Assembly: GCF_003284965.1 (NCBI RefSeq)
Contig: NZ_QMEW01000014.1
Location: 53,693 to 117,692, forward strand
Direction of reading: 5' to 3'
Length of the DNA stretch: 64,000 nucleotides
DNA from: Mycolicibacterium sp. GF69
GTDB taxonomy: Bacteria; Actinomycetota; Actinomycetes; Mycobacteriales; Mycobacteriaceae
A program made the translations under genes and the position numbers. Within the stretch, counting starts at the first letter, position 1. Each line of letters starts with the position of its first letter. Below are positions 41,330-50,764 of this stretch, in pieces. Under the pieces are notes generated by a model. It had not been told where the DNA came from and did not search any database. It was given only the letters and a program-made list of their open reading frames with translations.

Positions 41330-42583
41330 TCAGTCTGGAAGGTGCGGCACCTCCAGTCCGGGATCACGGCCGAGCTGGGCCCACACGTCAATAGGGGACA
41401 CACCGCGGCTGACCGCCGCGCTGCCGTACCGCTGGCGCACCCGGTCGACGGCGTCGTCGACGGCCGTGGTGTCGCGGGCCTGTTCGAACGGCAACTCGAG
41501 TTGCTGAGCGCCGTCGCGGTCGATGTTGGACACCGCGAAGCCGACGAGCGTCAGGCCGCGTTCGGCGATGAGCGGCGCTGCCGCGGCGACGAGTCCACGC
41601 GCGGCATGCAGGATCGCCTCCGTCGACGCCGTCGCCTTCGGCATGGTGTGCGAACGGGTGGCACGGCCGAAATCGTCGAACCGCAGCCGCAGCACTACCG
41701 TGCGCCCGGTGCGGCCGGCCTTGCGCATCCGACGGGTGATCCGGTCGACCAGGTTGACCACGACCGCGTCGATTTCAGCGGCCGACATCGAGTTGCCCCG
41801 CCGGCCCAGCGCCCGCTGTGCCCCGACCGAGCGTCGGCGCACACCGGTGACCACCCGGCGCCGGTCGACGTTGTGCGACAGTGCGAACAACCGGCTGCCC
41901 ATGGCGCCGCCGACCAGAGAGCCGAGCGTGGCCTCGCTCAACTCGGCGATGTCGGCGACGGTTTCGATGCCGTGGGCGCGCAGCTTCTCGGCCGTCTTCG
42001 CGCCGACGCCCCACAGCCGCCGCACGGGCAGCGGATGCAGGAACGCCAACTCTCGGTCCGGCGGGACGAGCAGGAGTCCGTCGGGCTTGGCTTCCTGGCT
42101 GGCGACCTTGGCGAGGAACTTGGTGCGCGCGATGCCGACGGTGATGGGTAGGCCGACGCGATCGCGGACGTCAGCGCGCAACCTCGCAGCGATCTGGACC
42201 GGCGTACCCGACACCCGCCACAGACCGGATACATCGAGAAACGCTTCGTCGACCGACAGCGGCTCGACTATCGGGGTGGTGTCGTGGAAAACCTCGAAGA
42301 CTGCGGTGCTGGCTTGCGAGTACGCCGACATGCGTGGCGGCACGACGATCGCGTGCGGACAGAGGCGACGCGCTTCGCGCCCGCCCATCGCGGTCCGCAC
42401 ACCATAGGCCTTGGCTTCGTAGCTGGCCGCGAGCACCACACCGCCGCCGACGATCACCGGACGGCCGCGCAGCGACGGGTCGTCGCGCTGCTCGACCGAT
42501 GCGTAGAAGGAGTCGAGATCGGCGTGCAGGATGCTCGCTTCACCCGACGGCCGAGCCCTCAACCGAGCCGCAGACACGAACAT
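41330..42583 (-). CDS. dinB3: Y-family DNA polymerase IV, DinB3 type
   Basis: 417 residues from ATG 42583. Catalytic acids lie in HADLDSFYASVE and PLSVDEAFLDVSG; fingers residues in ASYEAKAYGVRTAMGGREA; thumb HhH in RRLWGVGAKTAEKLRAHGI; little finger in LRLRFDDFGRATRSHTMP. A beta-clamp motif QLELPF is near residue 367. It differs from the M. tuberculosis DinX and DinP sequences I recall and resembles the third DinB of M. smegmatis, also near ethA/ethR. A LexA-like palindrome covers the start codon. Twenty bases downstream of ethR on the same strand. Confidence 0.87.
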   Translation of the reverse strand: MFVSAARLRARPSGEASILHADLDSFYASVEQRDDPSLRGRPVIVGGGVVLAASYEAKAYGVRTAMGGREARRLCPHAIVVPPRMSAYSQASTAVFEVFHDTTPIVEPLSVDEAFLDVSGLWRVSGTPVQIAARLRADVRDRVGLPITVGIARTKFLAKVASQEAKPDGLLLVPPDRELAFLHPLPVRRLWGVGAKTAEKLRAHGIETVADIAELSEATLGSLVGGAMGSRLFALSHNVDRRRVVTGVRRRSVGAQRALGRRGNSMSAAEIDAVVVNLVDRITRRMRKAGRTGRTVVLRLRFDDFGRATRSHTMPKATASTEAILHAARGLVAAAAPLIAERGLTLVGFAVSNIDRDGAQQLELPFEQARDTTAVDDAVDRVRQRYGSAAVSRGVSPIDVWAQLGRDPGLEVPHLPD

Positions 42584-42590
42584 ATGTTCG
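42577..42590. promoter_or_regulatory. LexA (SOS)-like box overlapping the dinB3 start
   Basis: CGAACATATGTTCG is a perfect 14-bp palindrome matching the mycobacterial LexA consensus TCGAAC-N4-GTTCGA at all but the outermost bases. The dinB3 ATG (42583) lies inside it, so repression could block initiation or a leaderless transcript. M. tuberculosis dinX and dinP are not usually considered LexA targets, so this would be a lineage feature. Confidence 0.6.
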
Positions 42591-42603
42591 CATCCGCGTC
42601 CGA

Positions 42604-43251
42604 CTAGTGACGTGTCTGTCCGTAGATGCTGGTGACCCAGATGTGAGCGAGCGTGTCGACAAGTTGCGCCGCGGTGACCGAGGGCTGTTCGGATGCGAAC
42701 GCCGCGAGCATCGTGCGTTCGTTCATCAGGTTCAGCGACGTGGCGAGATCGTGCGCCGGGATGGTCTCGGGGGCCTCGCCGCGGGCGCGTTCACTCTGGA
42801 TCGACGCGGTGGTGTGGTCGATCCACTTCTGCATGAAGCGCGACCACAGCGCGCGCACGTCCGCATTGTTGGGCCGCGCCGCCGCGCCGGCGAGCGTCAC
42901 TGCACGATGTGAGCCGAACGTGCTGAACAACGCGTTGATGGCTTTCCAGACACCGGCGGGGTCCACCGACGGGTCCATACCGCCCATCGCCGCATCGGCA
43001 TTGCGGTCGGCCTCGTCGATCACCTGTTCGACCAGCGCGCGAAGCACTGCGTCCTTCGATTCGAAGTAGAAGTAGAACGTGGGACGCGAGATGCCGGCAC
43101 CCCGGGCCAGGTCGTCCACTGAGATCTCGGCCAATGAGCGACCTTCGAGCAGGGTCTCGAGCGTCGAGAGAATCGCCTGCTCACGGTCCTCGCCCGAGGG
43201 CCGGCTGGCGCGACGGCCCCTCGACCCGCGGGACTGGCTGACAGCGGTCAC
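42604..43251 (-). CDS. ethR: TetR-family repressor EthR
   Basis: 215 residues from GTG 43251. Strongly resembles M. tuberculosis EthR (Rv3855): RPSGEDREQAILSTLETLLE, ISVDDLARGAGISRPTFYFYF, WSRFMQKWIDHTTA, LNLMNERTMLAAFASEQPSV, THIWVTSIYG-type end. Represses the divergent monooxygenase gene ethA by cooperative binding of several dimers to the intergenic operator. Confidence 0.93.
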   Translation of the reverse strand: MTAVSQSRGSRGRRASRPSGEDREQAILSTLETLLEGRSLAEISVDDLARGAGISRPTFYFYFESKDAVLRALVEQVIDEADRNADAAMGGMDPSVDPAGVWKAINALFSTFGSHRAVTLAGAAARPNNADVRALWSRFMQKWIDHTTASIQSERARGEAPETIPAHDLATSLNLMNERTMLAAFASEQPSVTAAQLVDTLAHIWVTSIYGQTRH

Positions 43252-43268
43252 GTGTTGCGACTTTACAC

Positions 43269-43320
43269 GATGTCGAGTTTCTCAACACACCGTTGACTGA
43301 GTCGACACAGCGTTGATACG
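43269..43320. promoter_or_regulatory. EthR operator in the ethR-ethA intergenic region
   Basis: The 79-bp gap contains repeated half-sites of the M. tuberculosis EthR operator as I recall it: GTCGAG, CGTTGAC, TCGACA and CGTTGATA, spaced regularly. This is the extended site that binds several EthR dimers. Assignment rests on arrangement and remembered sequence. Confidence 0.65.
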
Positions 43321-43330
43321 CTCCGGTACC

Positions 43331-44806
<1,476 letters not shown>

Positions 44807-44868
44807 GTGGCCGTCAGTTGCGAGTTCGTGGTCGGGGCCCGCAGGCGTGGGCCCGCGTGATAAGTGCG

Positions 44869-45348
44869 CTACGGTGCAGTCACGACGATACCGTCGTCGT
44901 CGCTGTAGAGAATGTGACCGGGCTCGAACACGACGCCGCCGAATTCGACGGGCCGATCCCGCTCGCCCGCACCGCTTTTCGTGCTCTTGCGCGGATTGGT
45001 GCCGAGCGCCTTGATGCCGATGTCGAGCGTCCGCAGCATCGCGGAGTCCCGGACGGCCCCGTTGATGATCAAGCCGGCCCAACCGTTCTCGACACCTAGG
45101 CCCGCGATGACGTCGCCGACCAACGCCGCGTGCACCGAACCGTCGCCGTCGATCACCAGCACACCGCCGTCACCGGGTTCGGAGAGCACGGACTTGAGTA
45201 ACGCGTTGTCCTGGAAGCACTTCACCGTGGTGATCGGCCCGGCGAATTCGGCGCGACCCCCGAACTGGCGAAGTTGAAGGTCGCAACTGCGGACGTCGGG
45301 GCCGATATCGTCAACGAGGTCAGCGGTGGGGCGGGGTTCGATGCTCAC
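44869..45348 (-). CDS. rraA: RraA-like ribonuclease E activity regulator
   Basis: 159 residues from ATG 45348. RraA-fold signature: [71 protein letters not shown]. In Gram-negatives RraA inhibits RNase E; related proteins are 4-hydroxy-4-methyl-2-oxoglutarate aldolases, so the role is uncertain. Its ATG overlaps the merR stop by four bases (45345-45348), so the two genes are cotranscribed. Confidence 0.87.
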   Translation of the reverse strand: MSIEPRPTADLVDDIGPDVRSCDLQLRQFGGRAEFAGPITTVKCFQDNALLKSVLSEPGDGGVLVIDGDGSVHAALVGDVIAGLGVENGWAGLIINGAVRDSAMLRTLDIGIKALGTNPRKSTKSGAGERDRPVEFGGVVFEPGHILYSDDDGIVVTAP

Positions 45349-46097
45349 CGCTCGATGCTAGCGATCACGATGTCGTGCAGGAACTGCGCCAGGCCCGGCT
45401 CGACGTCGTCGTAATACCGCGTGAAGCGTTCGTCGGCCAGGTACATCTCGGCAAGACACCGGTGCATCTCGTCGTCGACGTCGTAGTACCGCTCGATCGA
45501 CGCGCGGTGTCGGGCGGCAAGTGCGTCGGCCTCGGCGGAACCCGGCGCCACACGGATTCGCTTGGCTTCGGCGAGCGCCTGGAGCAGCGCGTCGTTCTCC
45601 GCCTTGATCTCGATCCAGTCGTCTTTGGTGAACTTCGCGACCCGCCGCTGCGACTGCTTCCAGGCGTCGGTGTCACCCCAGCGCTCCTGGGCCTCGGCCG
45701 CGTACTTTCCGCCAAAGGCGGTCGTGCCGAAGATCTCTACCTGCTCATCGGCGGTCAATTGGATTCCGCTGCGGTGTGCGCTCATCAGTTCCTCCACTGC
45801 CTTGATCGTGTGCTGTAGCCGATCCGCCTGCTCCAGCAGCAGTCGGTGCTGTCGCTGGAGGTGTTCGAGCACGTCGGCGTCGCCGTCGAGCAGGCTGCGG
45901 ATCCCTTCGAGCGCCAACCCGACGGACCGGTACACCAAGACCAAGTGCAGCCGTTCCACGTCCGCGTCGGTGTAGCGCCGATAGCCCGCTGACGTGCGGA
46001 CACTCGGCACGACGAGCCCGATGTGGTCGTAGTGGTGCAGGGTGCGCACGGAGACGCCCGTTAGGGCGGCTACCGCACCGATGGTGTTGGCGTCCAT
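45345..46097 (-). CDS. MerR-family regulator with TipA-like effector domain
   Basis: 250 residues from ATG 46097. N-terminal MerR winged helix: [46 protein letters not shown]; a coiled-coil linker follows ([28 protein letters not shown]), then a C-terminal TipAS-like helical antibiotic-binding domain ([22 protein letters not shown]). Upstream lies a 19-bp-spacer promoter with a dyad typical of MerR activators. Regulates itself and rraA, possibly in response to a small molecule. Confidence 0.88.
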   Translation of the reverse strand: MDANTIGAVAALTGVSVRTLHHYDHIGLVVPSVRTSAGYRRYTDADVERLHLVLVYRSVGLALEGIRSLLDGDADVLEHLQRQHRLLLEQADRLQHTIKAVEELMSAHRSGIQLTADEQVEIFGTTAFGGKYAAEAQERWGDTDAWKQSQRRVAKFTKDDWIEIKAENDALLQALAEAKRIRVAPGSAEADALAARHRASIERYYDVDDEMHRCLAEMYLADERFTRYYDDVEPGLAQFLHDIVIASIER

Positions 46098-46103
46098 GAC
46101 GCC

Positions 46104-46134
46104 ACTATCGACCCTGACGCCGCGTGAGGGTCAA
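46104..46134 (-). promoter_or_regulatory. MerR-type promoter with 19-bp spacer and dyad operator
   Basis: On the reverse strand TTGACC (46134-46129) and GATAGT (46109-46104) are separated by 19 bases, longer than the usual 17, as in promoters that MerR-family activators twist. The dyad GACCCT...AGGGTC (46110-46132) lies in the spacer. The start point would fall at or next to the ATG, so the transcript is nearly leaderless. Confidence 0.65.
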
Positions 46135-46144
46135 GCCGTTTTGG

Positions 46145-46672
46145 TCAGTCGTCGCCGCTGCCGCGACGGACCAGCAGCACCACGAGGATCGCCAGCACGC
46201 CCGCGGCGATCGCTGCCGCCACCGGCAGCCGCGACGGCTCGGGGCCGGTCAGCGGCACCGGCGCCGGCCCGGAAACCGGGTTGCTGGCGCTGCTCACCGT
46301 CGACTTCGCTTGAGCGGCAGTCACTTTCGCCGCGGACTCCAGGCTGCTCTCGGCGGTGACAGGTTCGACCGGGGGCGCTTTCTTCGCCGGTGCCTTCTTC
46401 GCCGGAGCAGCCTTCTTGGCGGCCTTCTTCGCCGGTGCCTTCTTGGCCGGGGCTTTCTTGGCGGCTTTCTTCGCCGGCGCCTTCTTGGCGGCCTTTTTCG
46501 CCGGGTTCTTCGCGGCCGGCGGCGCGGGCGGCGCAGGCGGTTCCGGGACGGGAGGGACGAGGGGATCGGCGGAGGTGCCCGCCGACTCCGCGGCAGCGGG
46601 CTGCGGGGTCGACTCATCCGCCGGTGGTGAGCCTTGCGGCTGTTCGTCGGGTCGGCCCTGCTGGTCTGCCAT
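46145..46672 (-). CDS. hns: H-NS-like nucleoid protein with C-terminal membrane segment (Rv3852-like)
   Basis: 175 residues from ATG 46672. A Pro/Ser-rich N-terminus, a central run of PAKKA/APAKKA repeats (about residues 55-100) like histone H1 tails, and a C-terminal membrane segment (LPVAAAIAAGVLAILVVLLV). M. tuberculosis Rv3852 has the same plan. Anchors the chromosome to the membrane, probably through the Lys repeats. 64 bases downstream of copD. Confidence 0.87.
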   Translation of the reverse strand: MADQQGRPDEQPQGSPPADESTPQPAAAESAGTSADPLVPPVPEPPAPPAPPAAKNPAKKAAKKAPAKKAAKKAPAKKAPAKKAAKKAAPAKKAPAKKAPPVEPVTAESSLESAAKVTAAQAKSTVSSASNPVSGPAPVPLTGPEPSRLPVAAAIAAGVLAILVVLLVRRGSGDD

Positions 46673-46736
46673 CGGGCTGCTCCTTTGCAGTATCTCGTCT
46701 CCGCCAGGCTCATCATGCCAGGTCGGGTGTTGCGCG

Positions 46737-47660
46737 CTAACCGGTGACGGCCAGTCCGGCCGCCAACGCCACGGCGACGATCATCAGCGTGGTCTCCACG
46801 CGCGACCGGGTCCGTGACACCACCGCGGAGGCTCGATGCGACCGCGCGGCCGCCAGCCACATCGTGCGGTTGCGCCAGCCAATGACGACGAGTGCCACGG
46901 TCAGGGCGATCTTTGCCGACAACAGCCGTCCATAGCCGGTGGCATACAACTCGACCGGCGAATCCAACCGCGCCACGGCCCCCACCGCGCCGCCGACCAG
47001 CAGCACCAACACGCAAACCAGCGACAATTGCGAGAAGCGTGGCAGCATGCGGGCCCACTGCCCACGGTGGTCGACCGTGAGGACCAGCGCCGCAAGGGCA
47101 CCGCACCACAGCGCGGCGGCCAAGGTGTGAACGGTCACGGCGAGGCCGCCCAGCGGGCTCTCGGAGAGATGTCCGGTGAGCTGTCGGGCGGCAACGCCGA
47201 TCGCCGCGACACCGGCGACCACCATGTTCGACGACCCGGATCGCGGTGCGAGGAGCACGGCCCCACCGACCAGCGCCGCGGCCACCACGGCGAGCCCGCT
47301 CGCCCGTCCGGCCGCCGTGGCGGTCACGAACTCGATGGTGGTCTGCACGCCGAGCCTGCCGATCGGGACCTCTGCGGCCTGCGCGGCCGCCACGAGCGCC
47401 CGGGTCAACTCGGCGAGCAGCCACAGCCCAGATGCGGCCACCAGCGGCCGCGTCGCGCGGGTCAGCAGCTCGCCGCGGTAGCGCTCGCCGTCGAGCATCG
47501 GCAGGACGGTCAACCCGAGCGTGGCGACGGCGGCGCAGTCGGCCAGGACACGCACCGCGGTGGGCCCCAGCGACGCCTGCGGATACGCCAGCGCCCAGGC
47601 CAGGACCGCGGCGGCAGCGGCCACCAGCGCGCCGGCGGCCGCCGTGCGTCGACGCGTCAC
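46737..47660 (-). CDS. copD: CopD-family copper membrane protein
   Basis: 307 residues from GTG 47660, overlapping copC by four bases (GTGA). Eight or so membrane helices (AAGALVAAAAAVLAWALAYP, SGLAVVAAALVGGAVLLA, LAVTVHTLAAALWCGALAALVL, LSLVCVLVLLVGGAVGAV); the CopD domain carries conserved His in HLSESPLGGLAVTVHTLAAALW. Works with CopC in periplasmic copper binding and transport. Part of a ycnI-copC-copD cluster. Confidence 0.87.
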   Translation of the reverse strand: MTRRRTAAAGALVAAAAAVLAWALAYPQASLGPTAVRVLADCAAVATLGLTVLPMLDGERYRGELLTRATRPLVAASGLWLLAELTRALVAAAQAAEVPIGRLGVQTTIEFVTATAAGRASGLAVVAAALVGGAVLLAPRSGSSNMVVAGVAAIGVAARQLTGHLSESPLGGLAVTVHTLAAALWCGALAALVLTVDHRGQWARMLPRFSQLSLVCVLVLLVGGAVGAVARLDSPVELYATGYGRLLSAKIALTVALVVIGWRNRTMWLAAARSHRASAVVSRTRSRVETTLMIVAVALAAGLAVTG

Positions 47661-48169
47661 GTGCGCCGCCGCACCGCCCACAGCGCACCCGCGCCGACGA
47701 TGACGACGGCGCCCACGAAGAACGGCCAGACCGGGATCGAGTCACCTGTCGAGGTGTCGGCGGGAGCGGCGGCCGGCGGCCCCGGCGTCCCGGTGCCCGG
47801 CACGGTCAACCCGAACGACCACGATCCGGTGATCACGTGCCCGTCGGCCGACGTGACCCGATAGTTGACGGTGTAGTCACCGGACGGGCCGAGCGGGCGC
47901 ACGCCGACGCTGAGGACGGCGCCCTGGACTTGCGGTTCGCCGGTCGACCACAGGTTGCCGTCCGGACCGACGACGGTCATCGCCGCGAACTGGGCCTGTA
48001 ATGCTTCGTTGAACGTCGCCGACACGGTCGCCGGGCCTTGGGTCAGTGCGGCGTTCTCCGCCGGGTCGGTGGCGATGCGGGTGGCGTGCGCGGCGGCTGG
48101 ACCTGCGCCCGCCAACGCCCCCGCGACCAGCCAGAGCATCAGCACCACACCTGCCGCCGCGGTCCTCAT
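47657..48169 (-). CDS. copC: CopC-domain periplasmic copper-binding protein
   Basis: 170 residues from ATG 48169 with a signal peptide ending GPAAA before HATRIATDPAEN, so the mature N-terminal His is a copper ligand. Also ALQAQFAAMTVVGPDGNLW and VTSADGHVITGSWSFGLTV with a second conserved His. A C-terminal membrane anchor follows (IPVWPFFVGAVVIVGAGALWAV). Overlaps ycnI upstream and copD downstream, each by four bases. Confidence 0.9.
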   Translation of the reverse strand: MRTAAAGVVLMLWLVAGALAGAGPAAAHATRIATDPAENAALTQGPATVSATFNEALQAQFAAMTVVGPDGNLWSTGEPQVQGAVLSVGVRPLGPSGDYTVNYRVTSADGHVITGSWSFGLTVPGTGTPGPPAAAPADTSTGDSIPVWPFFVGAVVIVGAGALWAVRRRT

Positions 48170-48777
48170 GCCCGCCGCCGTCCGGTCAGCGCCACGACGA
48201 CACCGGCGGCGGCGACGAGCAGAGCCGCACCGGCCAGCCACCGTGAAACGTTGTCGGTGGCACCCGGCGCCTCCTGGGTTGTCGCGAGGCTGAGCACCGG
48301 AACGGGATGGTCTGGCTCACCGCCATCGGGTAGAGCGGGCTGGTCCCAGCGCACCACGGTGCCGTCGTCATAGGTCTGGGTGGCGGGGAAGCTCGCCGAG
48401 TCGCCGTCCGGCAGCTTGACCGAAGCGCGGAACAAGCCGAACTGCTCCGGTGAGATACCGGTTCCCGGCGCCGCCGTCCACGTGATCGAACGGACAGTGC
48501 CTGCGGCGACATCGCGGTCCAAGCGTGTCGTCCAACCCGGCATGACTTCGGTCCGCACCGATGTCAGGTCAGGCAGTTCGACGGTCAATTCGGTTGTGAG
48601 AGCTCCGGTTTCGGATTCACCGGGCACTCGGAAGGTGAGTACGGCATAATTTCCGGGTGTCGCGTTGTCGGCATCGACGTGCACGTGGGCCGACGCGGTA
48701 CCGGCGAGGGCGAGTGTCGTCGCTACTGCGGCGACGGTGATGAGGGCGCGGATGGCCGCCCTGGTGATGGGTCTCAT
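48166..48777 (-). CDS. YcnI/DUF1775 copper-binding exported protein
   Basis: 203 residues from ATG 48777. A signal peptide ends TASA before HVHVDADNATPGNY; the mature N-terminal His matches the mono-histidine copper site of YcnI. DUF1775 body: FRVPGESETGALTTELTVELP, VMPGWTTR, ISPEQFGLFRASVKLPDGD. C-terminal membrane anchor and basic tail. In other bacteria YcnI sits with CopC/CopD; here likewise, with ATGA overlap to copC. Confidence 0.87.
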   Translation of the reverse strand: MRPITRAAIRALITVAAVATTLALAGTASAHVHVDADNATPGNYAVLTFRVPGESETGALTTELTVELPDLTSVRTEVMPGWTTRLDRDVAAGTVRSITWTAAPGTGISPEQFGLFRASVKLPDGDSASFPATQTYDDGTVVRWDQPALPDGGEPDHPVPVLSLATTQEAPGATDNVSRWLAGAALLVAAAGVVVALTGRRRA

Positions 48778-48812
48778 CGAGTTCTTGCTTTCTGTTTTCA
48801 GTGGGATGTCGA

Positions 48813-49331
48813 TCAGCACGCACAGCCGACCGGCGGCCCCCGATGAGTTATCGAGGCGGCAACAAGCAGCGCCGAGCACAGCGGATGTCCAACGCGACGT
48901 ACGGTGTGGCGCAACCGCTTTGCGACCGGTGGGCACACCACCCGCACCGTCACCCGCACCGCTCGAGACACTGCCCGGCACAGCCGGCCGCCGGCGGTGA
49001 TGAGCGTCGCGCCCGTGGCGATCGCGCCCAGGTGGGCGGCCAGCATGGCGGCAAGGGCGGCCGCGGTGTGGGCGTGGCCGGCGGCGCCAAGCAGCAGGTG
49101 GCCCACGCCTTGGCCGGCCACCAACAAGCCAAGCAGCACAGGGGTTTGTGCGGCGCGCCGCACAGTCGCCGTCAACGCGCCGACGGTCGTGGCCAGCACG
49201 GCGAGCTGAACCATCGCGGCGCCCGACGGCAGCTCGGCGCCGCCCGCGCTGTGCGCGGCGACCGCGAGGGTCGCGGTCAACAGCCCCGAAGCCACACCGC
49301 GCAGGCGGGCTGCGAAACCGACCGGCGACAT
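48813..49331 (-). CDS. Membrane protein of the copper cluster, function unknown
   Basis: 172 residues from ATG 49331. Four predicted hydrophobic segments (LRGVASGLLTATLAVAAHS, LAVLATTVGALTATV, PVLLGLLVAGQGVGHLLLGAA, AALAAMLAAHLGAIATGATLI) with several His (HLLLGAAGHAHTAAA), then an Arg-rich tail ending GPPVGCAC. His and Cys placement with YcnI/CopC/CopD suggests a copper role; no family is recognised. 35 bases upstream of ycnI and only seven bases after the Rv3850-like gene. Confidence 0.7.
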   Translation of the reverse strand: MSPVGFAARLRGVASGLLTATLAVAAHSAGGAELPSGAAMVQLAVLATTVGALTATVRRAAQTPVLLGLLVAGQGVGHLLLGAAGHAHTAAALAAMLAAHLGAIATGATLITAGGRLCRAVSRAVRVTVRVVCPPVAKRLRHTVRRVGHPLCSALLVAASITHRGPPVGCAC

Positions 49332-49338
49332 CGCGGGC

Positions 49339-49995
49339 TCAGCTCACGCCGAGCCGGGCCATCAGGTCGGCGTCGATTTCGTCGAGTTGGCGTTCGATCG
49401 CGGCGTGTGCCGATCGGCGGCGCGGCGTCGGCATGTGTTCGGCCGCGGCCACCGCGGCCGACAGGTCCCCGAGGCGTTCGGTGATCGCGGCTACGAACTG
49501 CTTGGTTTCGGCGTCCTTCGGCTTGTTCTCGACGACACGGCGCAACGACTGTTCGGCACCGCCGATCCGGGCCGACAACTGCGCACCGTGACCGTTGAAC
49601 TGGCCGACCTGGCTGAGCGGGACACCGAGACGGTCCGCGCGGCGCTGGTCGACATAGCCGCGAGCGCTGATCGCTGCGCGGTATGCGACCGGCACCACGA
49701 TCGGGGCGAGCAGGCGTGTCACGGTGAGTACCCGGCGAATCCGGGTGGGCGAGAACAACTTGCCTTCACGGGCGGCCTTCAGTTGCGTCTGGGCGACTTT
49801 GAGCGCAGCCCGGTCGCTGTCGCGCTGCGCCTTCAGTTGCGCCTTGAGCGCACTGGTCTCGGCGCGGTGCGCGGCCTTGATGCGTCGAGCGTCGTTCTTG
49901 GCGGCAAGCTTGGCCTCCAGTTTGGCCTTGGCCTTGATCGCGCGCGCCTCGGCCCTGCGGGTGGCACGGGTCTTGCGTCGCTTGAACAGGCTCAT
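49339..49995 (-). CDS. Conserved basic coiled-coil protein (Rv3850-like)
   Basis: 218 residues from ATG 49995, matching the length of Rv3850. N-terminal Lys/Arg/Ala-rich helical region (SLFKRRKTRATRRAEARAI, then heptad-like KAKLEAKLAAKN and TSALKAQLKAQRDSDRAALKVA), then a short hydrophobic stretch (LTVTRLLAPIVVPVAYRAAI) and a helical C-terminus. Function unknown. Conserved in mycobacteria between espR and hns. Confidence 0.82.
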   Translation of the reverse strand: MSLFKRRKTRATRRAEARAIKAKAKLEAKLAAKNDARRIKAAHRAETSALKAQLKAQRDSDRAALKVAQTQLKAAREGKLFSPTRIRRVLTVTRLLAPIVVPVAYRAAISARGYVDQRRADRLGVPLSQVGQFNGHGAQLSARIGGAEQSLRRVVENKPKDAETKQFVAAITERLGDLSAAVAAAEHMPTPRRRSAHAAIERQLDEIDADLMARLGVS

Positions 49996-50272
49996 CCCGG
50001 CTGCCTCCCGGTCTCGGCTGGTGACGTCATTGCGGTGTTGGTGCAGCACAACCCTATCGTTCGGGACGTTCGACCCGCGGGCGGCTCGATACCGGCTTCA
50101 TCGCGTCGCACACCAACGCAGTGGGTACCCGATACGCCTTGGCTGCGCTGTGTGTTTGCGGGCATCCTTGTACAGGACCGCAAGGTATGCCGAAGTGACC
50201 GGAAGTCGCCCGTCAAGAGGGTCGACGCGCCATAGTGGACGGGCCACAGTGGACCGGTCGGAAGGGGGACTC

Positions 50273-50764
50273 ATGCCAGCGAACCGCCGCGTCACACGCG
50301 CGGTCGGTGCCGTGCTCGAACTGGCACCGCGGCAGGGGGAAGTGTCGCTCACCCGGCTCGTCGAGGCGGTCAGCGAAGACCGCAAGCGACCCATCGAGCT
50401 CAAGATGGCCGAACTGCCGCCCGGCGTGTGCGGGCAGTGGCGCCAGTACAACGACCATGACGTCTTCCTGATCCAGAAGGGATTGCCCGCCTGGGATCGC
50501 ACGCTGGCCCACGAACTCGGCCATCTGGTACTCGGTCACGCCGGTATCCCGGTGGCTCAAGCGGCCGAGGCGAGCACCGAACTCGCCAGCTCCGATCTCA
50601 TCAGCTACATGCTCAATCAACGGACCGGCTGCATGGGGCCTGCCGGTGAGGACGCTGAGCAGGAAGCCGAGGATTTTGCGGCGCTGCTGCTGTACCGGCT
50701 CGGCCGGCTGCCGTCGGATCGCTCCTCGATCGTCCAGGTGCGGCTCGGAGAGGCGTTTGGTTGA
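50273..50764 (+). CDS. ImmA/IrrE family metallopeptidase
   Basis: 163 residues from ATG 50273, with ribosome site GAAGGGGG at 50261-50268. Zinc motif LAHELGHLVLGH near residue 80. ImmA/IrrE proteases usually cleave Xre-type repressors; IrrE cleaves DdrO. Its stop overlaps the start of the next gene (TTGA). It is convergent with espR, itself an Xre-type HTH protein. Substrate unknown. Confidence 0.85.
   Translation: MPANRRVTRAVGAVLELAPRQGEVSLTRLVEAVSEDRKRPIELKMAELPPGVCGQWRQYNDHDVFLIQKGLPAWDRTLAHELGHLVLGHAGIPVAQAAEASTELASSDLISYMLNQRTGCMGPAGEDAEQEAEDFAALLLYRLGRLPSDRSSIVQVRLGEAFG

Noticed and set aside
46370..46510. Repetitive DNA in the hns-like gene considered as a repeat array
   Set aside because: The repeats encode the PAKKA protein repeats of this family; not a CRISPR or mobile repeat.
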